Source of the DNA: JANXLS01 sp038227045
GTDB lineage: Bacteria; Planctomycetota; SZUA-567; H5-PLA8
NCBI GenBank assembly: GCA_038227045.1
Contig: JBBRQD010000003.1
Location: forward strand, 1-64,000
Length of the DNA stretch: 64,000 bases
Direction of reading: 5' to 3'
The notes under the pieces were generated by a model. That model was given only the letters and a program-made list of their open reading frames with translations, was not told the DNA's origin and searched no databases. Below, in pieces: positions 1 to 7,837 of the stretch. Position 1 is the first letter of the stretch. Each line of letters starts with the position of its first letter. The position numbers and the translations under genes were made by a program.

Positions 1-101
1 AGTCGATCTTCGAGTACATCGAAGTGTTCTACAACCGGAAACGACGGCACAGCTCGTTAGGCTACGTCAGCCCCGAATCGTTCGAGGCAGCAGCCAACTG
101 A
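1..101 (+). CDS. IS3-family transposase (OrfB), C-terminal end only
   Basis: Reading from base 3, the frame gives about 32 residues and then TGA at 99-101. It contains YNRKRRHSSLGYVSP, the hallmark C-terminus of the integrase-core (rve, DDE) transposase of IS3-type elements, where F/YNxxRxHSSLGYxSPxxFE closes the domain after the last catalytic Glu. The 5' part, including the DDE residues, is beyond the window edge, so activity cannot be judged. The family call is secure; the exact subgroup is not. Confidence 0.85.
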   Translation, partial: SIFEYIEVFYNRKRRHSSLGYVSPESFEAAAN

Positions 102-139
102 GTCAAAAGGGCCGCGTCCACTAAACGTGGGGAAGGTCA
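1..139 (+). mobile_element. Right end of an IS3-family insertion sequence
   Basis: The window opens inside an insertion sequence. It contains the last codons of the transposase (stop at 99-101) followed by a terminal segment ending ...GGGGAAGGTCA at 139, which fits the TG...CA ends of IS3-family elements. The boundary is set by the neighbouring RCC1 gene: homology to RCC1 repeats stops at about base 140, so bases up to 139 belong to the element. The left end lies outside the window, so the element's length and target duplication cannot be read. Confidence 0.75.
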
Positions 140-591
140 GTTCCGTTACCCAATTGGCCTACCGGGTTTCCTCCCCAAGCCCAGACTGTGCCATCACTTT
201 TTAATGCAACACTGTGGGCGTCGCCGCCCACAATGGCCGTAATTAATGAAAGGTTGTTGACTGGAATTGGAACATCGCTTTGCAATGTCGTTCCATTACC
301 CAACTGACCCAAAACATTTTGTCCCCACGACCACACCGTGCCGTCGCTTTTCAATGCAAGACTGTGAAGTCCTCCGCCCGCAATTTCCGTCACGCCAGAA
401 AGGTTTAAGACTTGGACCTCCATGTTGACAATAGCAGGGCCATCGACGCCGTTACCTAACTGACCACTTTCATTGTCTCCCCACGCGCGCACTGTCCCTA
501 CGACGGCGGCTGTCGCCTCGATTGAGCACGTGACGGATAGCAATGCAAACAGACAGAGTACCTTGCGTGAGAAAAATAATAAGTTTGTCAA
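121..591 (-). pseudogene. Secreted RCC1-repeat protein, truncated by IS insertion
   Basis: The reading frame encodes a signal-peptide-like N-terminus (KVLCLFALLSVTCS) and then at least two RCC1-type repeats with the sequences VRAWGDNESGQLGNG, LHSLALKSDGTVWSWG and AHSVALKSDGTVWAWG. RCC1 proteins normally carry about seven such blades closing a propeller, so 156 residues is far too short. The last RCC1 residues are QLGNGT; the final DLPHV and stop are encoded by the end of the IS element (121-139). An upstream TTG at 603 is possible, but the TTG at 591 is preferred because GGAGG lies five bases before it. The gene is a disrupted remnant and its product probably does not fold fully. Confidence 0.8.
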
Positions 592-740
592 ATCAGCCTC
601 CAATCATTCATTAGCCTCTAACACTACAACGGAAAGATTCGGGGGCGCGCACGAAACTATTTTCAAACCAACACCCGAACAACTTTAAACCGCATTGTTG
701 ATCGGTTCCCCCATCGCTCGTATAAATGTCCTCGGCGGGA

Positions 741-899
741 TCAGCATGGAAAGGCTTTTGGATTCCGGAGCACCGTCACAACTTTCGTATTGAGTTCATC
801 GAAAAACTCATCAGCTAATTCCGGCCCGCTGTGCGATTCGTAATATGCCAGAATGGTGTTGAGATCGTTTTGAACATGCGGGTGAAAGCTGACTTGCAT
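741..899 (-). pseudogene. RelE/ParE-type toxin, C-terminally truncated
   Basis: This small gene starts with ATG at 897-899, four bases after the antitoxin stop, and encodes 52 residues. The N-terminus (MQVSFHPHVQNDLNTILAYY, then GPELADEFFDEL and LRNPKAF) matches the first half of RelE/ParE-superfamily toxins, which run to about 95-100 residues. Translation stops at TGA 741-743 just where the core beta-sheet should continue. In the same frame further on, a KVVRVLV stretch followed by two more stops resembles the last toxin strand, suggesting decay by point mutation and drift. Toxin activity is unlikely. Confidence 0.65.
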
Positions 900-903
900 G
901 GTC

Positions 904-1116
904 CTATCGCCCCAGCGCTTTCGTCAACTCCTCCAGCGTCATCCCCATCGACGGGTCAGCATCCATTTCAGCGTCGCGCCGCATCGCTTCCTGAAGACCA
1001 TCGTCCTCATCTTCCAACACGGGCGGCAGATAAAGGAGCAAGTCAGTCGCCAGTCGCGCCCGTTCGGATTCTCCAAGCGCCATCGCCTGTTCTTTAATAT
1101 GTTCGAGAGTCAACAT
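904..1116 (-). CDS. Addiction-module antitoxin (CHP02574-like)
   Basis: A 70-residue acidic protein beginning MLTLEHIKEQAMALGESERA and rich in Glu/Asp, typical of the short 'putative addiction module component' family that pairs with RelE/ParE toxins. Such antitoxins are mostly helical; the conserved N-terminal helix with L-x3-ER-x-LA and the acidic linker are visible. It is translated just ahead of the toxin remnant (741-899) with a four-base gap, the usual antitoxin-first order. Because the toxin is broken, the antitoxin may be a relic or may protect against a homologous toxin elsewhere. Confidence 0.65.
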   Translation of the reverse strand: MLTLEHIKEQAMALGESERARLATDLLLYLPPVLEDEDDGLQEAMRRDAEMDADPSMGMTLEELTKALGR

Positions 1117-1190
1117 TTTTGTACTCCTTCGATTTTGTTGCAGACACTCACGCTATGTAAAGTTAATACCGTTGGCATTTCAAGAAGCAA

Positions 1191-1226
1191 GTAAAATAAA
1201 ACCGGGCCTCCAATAGGAGGCCCGGC
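1191..1226 (-). terminator. Rho-independent terminator of groS-groL
   Basis: On the minus strand a perfect 10-bp stem (1216-1225 with 1202-1211, CCGGGCCTCC and its complement) with a four-base loop is followed by a T-rich run (TTTTATTTTA). It lies about 32 bases after the groL stop and is in the right orientation to end that transcript. Confidence 0.9.
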
Positions 1227-1257
1227 TCGTCAGACTCAATCACCTACCACGGCTCAT

Positions 1258-2883
1258 TTAGTAATCGTCATGCCCACCCGCCGCCGCACCCGCGTGTTCC
1301 TTTTCCTTCGGAAGTTCGCAGATTGCCGCGTCGGTGGTCAGCAACAGTGCGCTGACGCTCGCTGCGTTTTGCAGCGCGCTCTTCACCACTTTTGCCGGAT
1401 CGAACACGCCGTCTTTCACCAAGTCGCCGTACGTTTCAGTCAGTGCGTTGAAGCCGAAGTTCTTGTCTTTGCTTTCGCGGATCTTCTGCACCACGATTGC
1501 GCCTTCGTGACCGGAGTTTTCCGCGATCTGGCGGCAAGGTGCCTCCAGCGCGCGGCGGATGATCTCCACGCCGACCTGCTCGTCGCCCTTCAGCCGCAGA
1601 TCGTTCAGCGCTTCGCTCGCGCGGATCAGCGCCACGCCGCCGCCCGGGAGGATGCCTTCTTCGACAGCCGCTCGCGCCGCGTGCAACGCGTCTTCGACGC
1701 GCATCTTGCGTTCCTTCATTTCCGTTTCAGTCGCCGCACCGACGCGAATCTGCGCCACGCCGCCGGCCATCTTCGCCAGGCGTTCCTGGAGCTTTTCCTT
1801 GTCATAGTCGCTGGTCGTCGCGTTGATCTCGTTCTTGATCTGCTCGATACGGCCCTTGATGTCGGCCGCCGTGCCCGCGCCTTCGATGATCGTCGTGTTT
1901 TCTTTGTCGATCTCGATCTTCTTGATCTTGCCGAGATCTTCGAGGGTGATCGATTCCAGTCCGATACCCAGGTCTTCCGTGATCGCCTTGCCGCCTGTCA
2001 GCACCGCGATGTCCTGGAGCATGGCCTTGCGGCGGTCGCCGTAGCCGGGCGCCTTGACAGCCGCGCAATGCAGCGTGCCGCGCAGTTTGTTCACGACCAG
2101 CGTCGCCAGAGCTTCGCCTTCGACTTCTTCGGCGATGATCAGCAGCGGCTTGCCGCTTTGCGCGATCTTTTCGAGCAGCGGAACGATATCCTTGACCGTT
2201 GACAGCTTCTTTTCGTAGATGAAGACGAAGGCGTTTTCGAGCACGCACTTCATTTCGCCGACATTCGTGACGAAGTGGGGCGAGAGGTAACCGCGGTCGA
2301 AGCTCATGCCTTCGACGAGGTTGACGTCCGTCGTGATCGACTTGCCTTCTTCGACCGTGATGCAGCCGTCCTTGCCGACTTTGTCCATGGCGTCGGCGAT
2401 CTTGTTGCCGATGTCCATGTCGTTGTTGGCGGCGATGGACGCGACTGCGGCGATGTCCTTGCGGCCATTGACCGGCGTGGACATCTTCGTCAGCGCGTCG
2501 ATGACTTTCGCGACGGCCTTGTCAATGCCGCGCTTGATCGCGGTGGCGCTGGCGCCGGCCGTGACGTTCTTCAAGCCTTCATCGAAAATGGCCTCGGCCA
2601 GCACGACGCTGGTGGTGGTGCCGTCGCCGGCGACGTCGTTCGTCTTGCTGGCGACTTCCTTCACCAACTGCGCGCCCATGTTGGCGTATTTGTCTTCGAG
2701 CTCGATTTCCTTGGCCACCGTGACGCCGTCGTTGGCGACCGTCGGCGAACCGTAGGACTTTTCGAGAATCACGCAGCGGCCTCGCGGTCCGAGCGTAACC
2801 TTAACAGCTCGCGCGAGGATTTTAACTCCCTGGCGCAGCCCCTCTCGGGCTTCCTGATCGAATGCAATCTTCTTTGCTGCCAT
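1258..2883 (-). CDS. groL: 60-kDa chaperonin GroEL
   Basis: ATP-driven cytoplasmic folding chamber that works with GroES. The 541-residue protein has full family length, with the ATP-binding VTLGPRGRCVILEKSYG and GDGTTTSVVLAEAI motifs near residues 27-100, the apical domain in the middle and the conserved ATETEMKERKMRVEDALHA stretch near residue 385. The C-terminus is AAAGGHDDY rather than the GGM-repeat tail of proteobacterial GroEL. ATG is preceded by AAGGAGA. It lies downstream of groS in the same orientation, with a repeat-filled 159-base gap between them, and ends at a strong terminator. No CIRCE element was seen upstream of groS. Confidence 0.98.
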   Translation of the reverse strand: MAAKKIAFDQEAREGLRQGVKILARAVKVTLGPRGRCVILEKSYGSPTVANDGVTVAKEIELEDKYANMGAQLVKEVASKTNDVAGDGTTTSVVLAEAIFDEGLKNVTAGASATAIKRGIDKAVAKVIDALTKMSTPVNGRKDIAAVASIAANNDMDIGNKIADAMDKVGKDGCITVEEGKSITTDVNLVEGMSFDRGYLSPHFVTNVGEMKCVLENAFVFIYEKKLSTVKDIVPLLEKIAQSGKPLLIIAEEVEGEALATLVVNKLRGTLHCAAVKAPGYGDRRKAMLQDIAVLTGGKAITEDLGIGLESITLEDLGKIKKIEIDKENTTIIEGAGTAADIKGRIEQIKNEINATTSDYDKEKLQERLAKMAGGVAQIRVGAATETEMKERKMRVEDALHAARAAVEEGILPGGGVALIRASEALNDLRLKGDEQVGVEIIRRALEAPCRQIAENSGHEGAIVVQKIRESKDKNFGFNALTETYGDLVKDGVFDPAKVVKSALQNAASVSALLLTTDAAICELPKEKEHAGAAAGGHDDY

Positions 2884-2932
2884 GTTACCCTGTCTCCTTA
2901 TCGTTTAGTGTGACTCAATTCAATGATATCAA

Positions 2933-3043
2933 AGTGGTTAGTGGTTAGTGACGCGGCAAAGCCGCTTTGGGGTTAGGGAAAAGCGAATTCGAAAATCCCT
3001 AATCACTAGCCACTTAGCGGCAAAGCCGCGCACTCTAACCACT
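2933..3043. repeat. Inverted repeat between groS and groL
   Basis: Imperfect inverted repeat of about 50-base arms whose outer ends are AGTGGTTA and TAACCACT. Each arm contains a small GCGGCAAAGCCGC hairpin and a GGTTAGGG or TCCCTAAT heptad related to the CCCCTAA repeats near 28051, 31197 and 55327. It begins one base inside the groS stop codon. It could act as an mRNA-processing or attenuating structure between groS and groL. Confidence 0.7.
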
Positions 3044-3339
3044 TAGTTCTTCACGATCGCCAGCACGTCTTCTTCCGGCATCAACAGGTATTCTTCGCCG
3101 TCAACCTTGACTTCGGTTCCGGCGTAGGAGGCGAAGAGAATGCGGTCGCCCTTCTTGACCTGGAACGTGCCGCGTCCGCCGTCGTCGAGTTGTTTGCCCG
3201 AACCCAACGCGATGACTTTGCCTTCCTTCGGCTTTTCCTTGGCGTTGTCCGGCAAAACGATTCCGCCTGCCGTCTTCGACTCGGCTTCCAAGCGCTTTAC
3301 CAAAATCTTATCGCCCAAAGGGGCAACATTCGTGGCCAT
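3043..3339 (-). CDS. groS: 10-kDa co-chaperonin GroES
   Basis: Heptameric lid of the GroEL chamber. The 98-residue protein is normal length and shows APLGDKILVKRLEAESKTAGG at the N-terminus, the mobile loop GGIVLPDNAKEKP near residues 24-36 and the C-terminal EEYLLMPEEDVLAIV strand. The ATG is preceded by AAGGAG and ATGGAG, a purine-rich ribosome site. First gene of the groS-groL transcript. Confidence 0.98.
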   Translation of the reverse strand: MATNVAPLGDKILVKRLEAESKTAGGIVLPDNAKEKPKEGKVIALGSGKQLDDGGRGTFQVKKGDRILFASYAGTEVKVDGEEYLLMPEEDVLAIVKN

Positions 3340-3813
3340 GCTCCATCTCTCCTTGATGAGTACCGCAAGCGTCGCGGCCTGCCTAAAATTTAGAATGTGT
3401 CTGACTCAATCGTTTTGAGCAGGCAGATTTCTAACGCAAGTACAAGGCCACGTCCAGTTCACATTGCAACGAGTTGAAATAAAGAGACTTGCGCATTCAA
3501 TTAAGCCGCAGCCATATCCAAAACGCCCGCTTCACCGCGTCACTCTGACCCACTTTTAAAAACGCATCACCTGCAAAGTACCGTTGACAAAGTTGCACAT
3601 TGTGACTGCCTGGATGAAAATTGAATCAACAGATAGATATAATATATCATTATGGCAAAATCAGATCCTGAAAGGATCCTACATACCACCCCGGACGAAA
3701 GTCCCTGGAATTGCGTTGAGATGGACGATGAGTCCTGCAAGGACGGCACAGGGTCGCTTGATATCGATTTACTCGACTCAATAAGCCGTAGGGGAAATGT
3801 CGATTCCTACCCT
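3340..3813. other. Gene-free 474 bp with a cluster of small hairpins
   Basis: No convincing gene lies here; open frames of 60-78 codons show no family resemblance and one runs into the end of the next gene. A TATAAT at 3638-3643 is followed by three compact hairpins: GATCC/GGATC at 3664-3678, GGAC-GAAA-GTCC at 3693-3704 and GGAC/GTCC at 3723-3735, with a further GGAC at 3741-3744 that could compete for pairing. This could be a small structured RNA on the plus strand, but no known class was matched. Confidence 0.35.
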
Positions 3814-6282
3814 CTACTTCTTCCTCGGCACCGTCTTCCCGGTATTGGCATTGCCGCCTTTTCCTTTTTCGCCGACTGTCGTCGATGAGAACTTGTTCTC
3901 CAGGAAGCGGTCCAGTGCCGCCTTGGTTATTCCGCGCACACGGCCGTCCACCGAGAGTACGTGATACAACAGTTTTCCATCGCCCTTATCCTCCATGCGC
4001 GTCGGCTGCTTTTCGTACAACAGGATTTCGTTGCCTAGATCCAGCAGGCTGTGATTGGGCAGGTACACCATATTTGTCAGATCCGGATTGTCGATATCCG
4101 GCGCCGTTTGCACAGCGCCGCGGTTGAACGGCGATTCGAAGACGCTGATCCGCGGTGGAGCGATGTAATTCGTCGACAACAGATCCGAAAGCTGTGGCGG
4201 AAAGCGGTCGAAGTCCGCCGAGTACAACTGCAAATACAGCATGATCTGCTTGAACTTCGCATCGACTTCCAGGGAGATGCCGCGCTGGCGCTGCGCGTTG
4301 ATCGCCGGCCACGCCACGGAGGCAATCAACGCCCCCAGTGAAAGATTTCCGGTGGGCGACGAGAATTCAGTCAGCACGCCTTCGCCGTTCGAGGCATATG
4401 AGCGCGCGGTCGCCATGGGAAACAGGATCGGTTTCAGCGAATTGAGATTCGGCATCGAGTCGCGGTCGGCCAGCTCGGCTCGCGAAACCAGCGGCAACAA
4501 CGAATTGTAAACGGTCGCCAGTTTCGCCAGATCGAAATACGTGATCTCGATTCGCGATTCGCGGAACGATTTCATCGCCTCTTTAAAGCGCGTGTCCTCA
4601 TAGAGCGACGTGCGCGGCGACCCACGTTGTGCCATGGCCTTGCGCAGCGCGGGCAGATCGTCGGAGAGCAGCATGAAATGGTGCTGTGGCGCACTGCCTT
4701 CCGCGTCGGTGTCAACCCTTGTCCAGGCCGCGAAAAACGGCGTGTTCTTCGAATCCGCATTATACATATTCGCGCGCAATCCCAACTGGCTCTGCGTGCG
4801 GTCCTCGCCCACGGCCGAGCCGCGTTGATAGCGGATGATCGCTCCCGACGCATTCGTCGTGACGTACGGCACGCCGGTTCCGGTTTCCAATTTCGTCATC
4901 AATTCTTTGAGCGCCGCGTCGTGGTTCGCGTTTTCATAGTCCAATTCGAGGCACAGCACCAACTGGAAATTGCTGAGAATGTCCGACCAGTCCGCGAACT
5001 TTCCGGCGCGCGGCGAATAGTCGACCAGGATGGAAAACTCGCCCTTGAACAAATCCATGCGTTTCTTGAGATCCGTGGGTTCCTTTGCGCCAACGGCATT
5101 GGAAAGCTTTTGTTCCATGGCCCCCGGTCCGCCGAAGAACGAGCCCAGCAGATCTTTGTGCTGCGTATAAATGTCGGAAAAATTTCCAACCGTGGCCCAA
5201 TAGAACAGCCCGTCGCTCGCCACAAATCGCGCGCTTTGGCCTTTGCAGCCCTCCACGGTTTTTCCCGCGTTCTCCTTCGCCGCCGGCGTGCGCACGAACA
5301 ATTTCTCGCGAACCGGCGCGTTGGTTCCCTCGCCGACCGTGATCCCGAACGCCATCTGCGCGTTCCCCCCCGCTTCCGCTCCGCTCGGCGCGGCCATGAT
5401 GTATTGCAGCCAGGGATTGTTCTGTTTTTCTTTGTCCATCAACGAACGCGGATCGAATTGAACGTACGCGAGCGATTCGCCTTTTTCGTCCCGCCCGACC
5501 TGCTTGTACGCGCTCTGATAATTCTCATTCAACGCCAGCGATCCGGCGCCCTTCTTATTCGTAAATCGATCGATCGCGCTTTCAATGATTCCCTTGCCCT
5601 GTGCGTAAATAAAAAGATTTTCGACGAATACCCATTGTTCGAAGGTGCCCAGTTCGGCGTTCTCCAGACCGTGCAGCCGGTACGTGCCGAGGTCCGTGTC
5701 GAAATCGTGATAGTGCGCGTCGATGGTCAGGCGCCCGCGATAATTGTCGAAAATCGTCTCGATTTCCTCCTGGCGCAATGTCCCCGCCTGGCCCGGCGGC
5801 ATCGAGGCGATCAGCAGAAAGTGCGGCAGTTTGCCGCTTGACATCGCTGCAAGTCCCACTGCGTCTGAATCGATCGAAAGGGCCGCCTGCGAATCGAGCA
5901 GCGGTAAAATCTTCACCATCAGATCGACCTCTTCGTTGCGCCGCTTGGTTTCCGCGTCGCCGCGCGTGCCGTCTCCCTTGACATAGGTATCGCGCAATTT
6001 GCTGAACGCCGCGGTGACTGGCGTGAGGATTTCTTCCTCCGCGAGAAGGTTTTTGAATGCGGAACGCTCGAACCCCGCCTTGACTTTTTTGATGTCGGGC
6101 GTCGAAATGTAAAACACCGCGTTATCCGGAGCCAACTGCTCCGGCCGCAACTGGCGGATCAATTGTTTGTCGTCTTTGCCGGGCTCTTCGCCAGCGCGGA
6201 CACAAAGTGCCGCGATCAGGCACAACAAGGCGGTAAAGGCACCCAGGCATGTGGCCGGGCGCGCGAGTTTCCGTTGGATCAT
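3814..6282 (-). CDS. Large secreted protein, DUF3352-like, with pseudopilin-like C-terminus
   Basis: I do not recognise a defined function. The 822-residue product starts with a signal peptide (MIQRKLARPATCLGAFTALL... ending near CVRAG). The long middle part alternates beta-rich stretches of the kind found in secreted planctomycete/PVC proteins annotated as DUF3352-like (FLLIASMPPGQ, YVQFDPRSLMD, ILVDYSPRAG). Around residues 690-760 the QLYSADFDRFPPQLSDLL segment resembles the globular part of type II pseudopilin-like proteins. The C-terminus is lysine-rich. The start at 6282 was preferred to a start 51 bases upstream because GGAGG lies 11 bases before it. It is flanked by gene-poor DNA and is probably a single-gene transcript. 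Confidence 0.7.
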   Translation of the reverse strand: MIQRKLARPATCLGAFTALLCLIAALCVRAGEEPGKDDKQLIRQLRPEQLAPDNAVFYISTPDIKKVKAGFERSAFKNLLAEEEILTPVTAAFSKLRDTYVKGDGTRGDAETKRRNEEVDLMVKILPLLDSQAALSIDSDAVGLAAMSSGKLPHFLLIASMPPGQAGTLRQEEIETIFDNYRGRLTIDAHYHDFDTDLGTYRLHGLENAELGTFEQWVFVENLFIYAQGKGIIESAIDRFTNKKGAGSLALNENYQSAYKQVGRDEKGESLAYVQFDPRSLMDKEKQNNPWLQYIMAAPSGAEAGGNAQMAFGITVGEGTNAPVREKLFVRTPAAKENAGKTVEGCKGQSARFVASDGLFYWATVGNFSDIYTQHKDLLGSFFGGPGAMEQKLSNAVGAKEPTDLKKRMDLFKGEFSILVDYSPRAGKFADWSDILSNFQLVLCLELDYENANHDAALKELMTKLETGTGVPYVTTNASGAIIRYQRGSAVGEDRTQSQLGLRANMYNADSKNTPFFAAWTRVDTDAEGSAPQHHFMLLSDDLPALRKAMAQRGSPRTSLYEDTRFKEAMKSFRESRIEITYFDLAKLATVYNSLLPLVSRAELADRDSMPNLNSLKPILFPMATARSYASNGEGVLTEFSSPTGNLSLGALIASVAWPAINAQRQRGISLEVDAKFKQIMLYLQLYSADFDRFPPQLSDLLSTNYIAPPRISVFESPFNRGAVQTAPDIDNPDLTNMVYLPNHSLLDLGNEILLYEKQPTRMEDKGDGKLLYHVLSVDGRVRGITKAALDRFLENKFSSTTVGEKGKGGNANTGKTVPRKK

Positions 6283-6624
6283 GTAAAAACACACCTCCGT
6301 TGGGCCATGCAAGTGTCTTGGCTTAAACAGCAAAACCGCTTTATCAAGGCCCGATTATATGGATTGCCGTTTATCCTGCAATCCTACGAAAATAGCGCAT
6401 AATCCCATTATCGGACGACGCACAGGTCAAAAACAGTTCTTAATTGTTTTCCCGGAAGATCTCAGTATAGCGCGCCTGAAGAATCTGTCCGAACATTTAC
6501 GCGTACACGCACTTTAAAGGGTGTATCAGCGAGCAGCGGGACGTCCCCCTCTCCCTCAAGGGGAGAGGGGAAACACCGGCTTCTAGCCGTTGGAAATTTC
6601 CCTTTCTTGAAGTAGATTGATGGC
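6283..6624. other. Intergenic region with one strong hairpin
   Basis: This gap between two divergent genes must contain both promoters. The only structure seen is a perfect 10-bp inverted repeat, CCCCTCTCCC (6546-6555) with GGGAGAGGGG (6561-6570), separated by five bases. It lacks a T-tract and looks like a dispersed REP-type palindrome rather than a terminator, since it lies upstream of the glycosyltransferase. Nothing else coding was found. Confidence 0.6.
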
Positions 6625-7779
6625 GTGAAACAATCCTACGGTCCGCCAAGCCCATCCTGTGCCTTGCTGGTTTCCGAACCCCTGGTCGCCGGTTCGTCGG
6701 CGATTTACGCGCAATATCTCATGTCCGGTCTGTCGCGCGCGCGCATTCACCACCCCTTATTGACACCGGTGCCGCCGGGCTGGGGTCTTTTTTCCAAAGA
6801 AGAAATGCGTTACGTTCAAACCGCGCAGGGACTCAACTGGCTGAATTGGCGCCCGTTCGTCTTTCGAAAAATCCTGGCGTGGTCGCGCGGGCAGGAGCCG
6901 GAACTGCTGCACGGCATTTCCGAACACTCAGCTCATGTCTGCGCCACACTCGCCGAATCGTTGAAGCTGCCTTACGTGCTCACCGTTCACCAATATCTTC
7001 AGGGAAACTCGCTGCACCTCACCCCGCGCTGCCGTGCCGTGATCGCCGTCAGCGAACCGTTGCGCGAGCATCTCGTCAACGATGCGGGCATTCCCAAGGA
7101 CCGCATCCGTGTCATTCCGCCGGGCGTTTCTGACGGTCCCAGCGTGTCGCTCCCCGGCATATTCGGCTCAACCATTGTCTCGCGCGACGAACCGAACGCC
7201 TCCATGGATACCGGATTGCCCGTCGCGGATGCGCCTCCCGACGCGCGCCTGGTGGTCTCCGTCGGCGATTTCAACCGCACGTCCGACTACGCCACATTCA
7301 TGGAAGCCGCCCGCCGCATCGTCGACAAACACCACGACGCGTGCAGCATCGTGATTTGCGGTGAGGGTCCGCAAGAATCGTCGTTGCGAAAATTCTGCCG
7401 CGAACTGCATCTCGACCGGCGCGTCACGTTCTGTCACGGCCACACTGAAATCGAAAGGCTCATGAGCGATGCCGACGTCTACGTGCAAACCACGCGCCGC
7501 GAAGGCTTCGCCGTCCGCGCGCTGCAAGCCATGGCGCAAGGCGTGCCGGTCGTGGCGGCGGCAAACGGCGCGGTGCTGGAACTGATCGAAGACGGCGTCA
7601 CCGGGTTCATCGTGCCGCCGGCCAATCACGAAATGCTCTCCGACCGCATCTTGACGCTGCTTGGCGACACAGCGCTCCGCGAAAAAATCGGAACTGCTGC
7701 CCGCAAATCGGCGCTGGAGCACTACAGCGCGGCGGCCATGATGGACGCCACGCTGGTGGTTTATCGCGAGGCAATGTAG
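6625..7779 (+). CDS. Glycosyltransferase family 4 (GT-B)
   Basis: Cytoplasmic retaining glycosyltransferase, probably acting on envelope polysaccharide or lipid-linked sugars. The 384-residue protein has the GT-B fold: an N-terminal acceptor domain with HGISEHSAHV near residues 95-105 and a C-terminal nucleotide-sugar domain with LVVSVGDFNRTSDYATFMEA and VICGEGPQESSLRK. The signature loop reads REGFAVRALQAMAQG: Glu293 is present but the second Glu of the usual E-x7-E motif is Gln301. The start is GTG, because the nearby ATG at 6619 runs straight into a stop. It stands alone; selA follows 58 bases later. Confidence 0.88.
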   Translation: MKQSYGPPSPSCALLVSEPLVAGSSAIYAQYLMSGLSRARIHHPLLTPVPPGWGLFSKEEMRYVQTAQGLNWLNWRPFVFRKILAWSRGQEPELLHGISEHSAHVCATLAESLKLPYVLTVHQYLQGNSLHLTPRCRAVIAVSEPLREHLVNDAGIPKDRIRVIPPGVSDGPSVSLPGIFGSTIVSRDEPNASMDTGLPVADAPPDARLVVSVGDFNRTSDYATFMEAARRIVDKHHDACSIVICGEGPQESSLRKFCRELHLDRRVTFCHGHTEIERLMSDADVYVQTTRREGFAVRALQAMAQGVPVVAAANGAVLELIEDGVTGFIVPPANHEMLSDRILTLLGDTALREKIGTAARKSALEHYSAAAMMDATLVVYREAM

Positions 7780-7796
7780 GACGGACAGTCCGTCCT
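7778..7796. repeat. Palindrome overlapping a stop codon
   Basis: AGGACGGAC-A-GTCCGTCCT is a perfect 9-bp inverted repeat around a single base. It begins within the TAG stop of the glycosyltransferase gene. There is no T-tract, so it resembles the other palindromes that sit immediately after stop codons in this window. Confidence 0.7.
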
Positions 7797-7837
7797 GCGA
7801 TTTGCGTTATTCCGCGCGTTTGCTTATTATTGTTCAA

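Noticed and set aside
1270..2202. 310-codon plus-strand frame inside groL
   Set aside because: It is an antisense shadow of groL: Arg/Phe/Asp-rich, no domain, and typical of GC-rich coding strands.
3720..3750. Hammerhead-ribozyme-like core (GATGAGTCC ... GGACGG)
   Set aside because: The stem II-like part fits, but the essential CUGAUGA and GAAA cores read ACGATGA and GGCA, so catalysis would not be possible.
3652..3888. 78-codon open frame on the plus strand
   Set aside because: It runs into the 3' end of the opposite-strand gene at 3814, has no recognisable motif and overlaps the hairpin cluster.
4627..5841. 404-codon plus-strand frame inside the large secreted-protein gene
   Set aside because: Antisense shadow of a real gene; composition is dominated by Arg, Val and Phe with no family resemblance.
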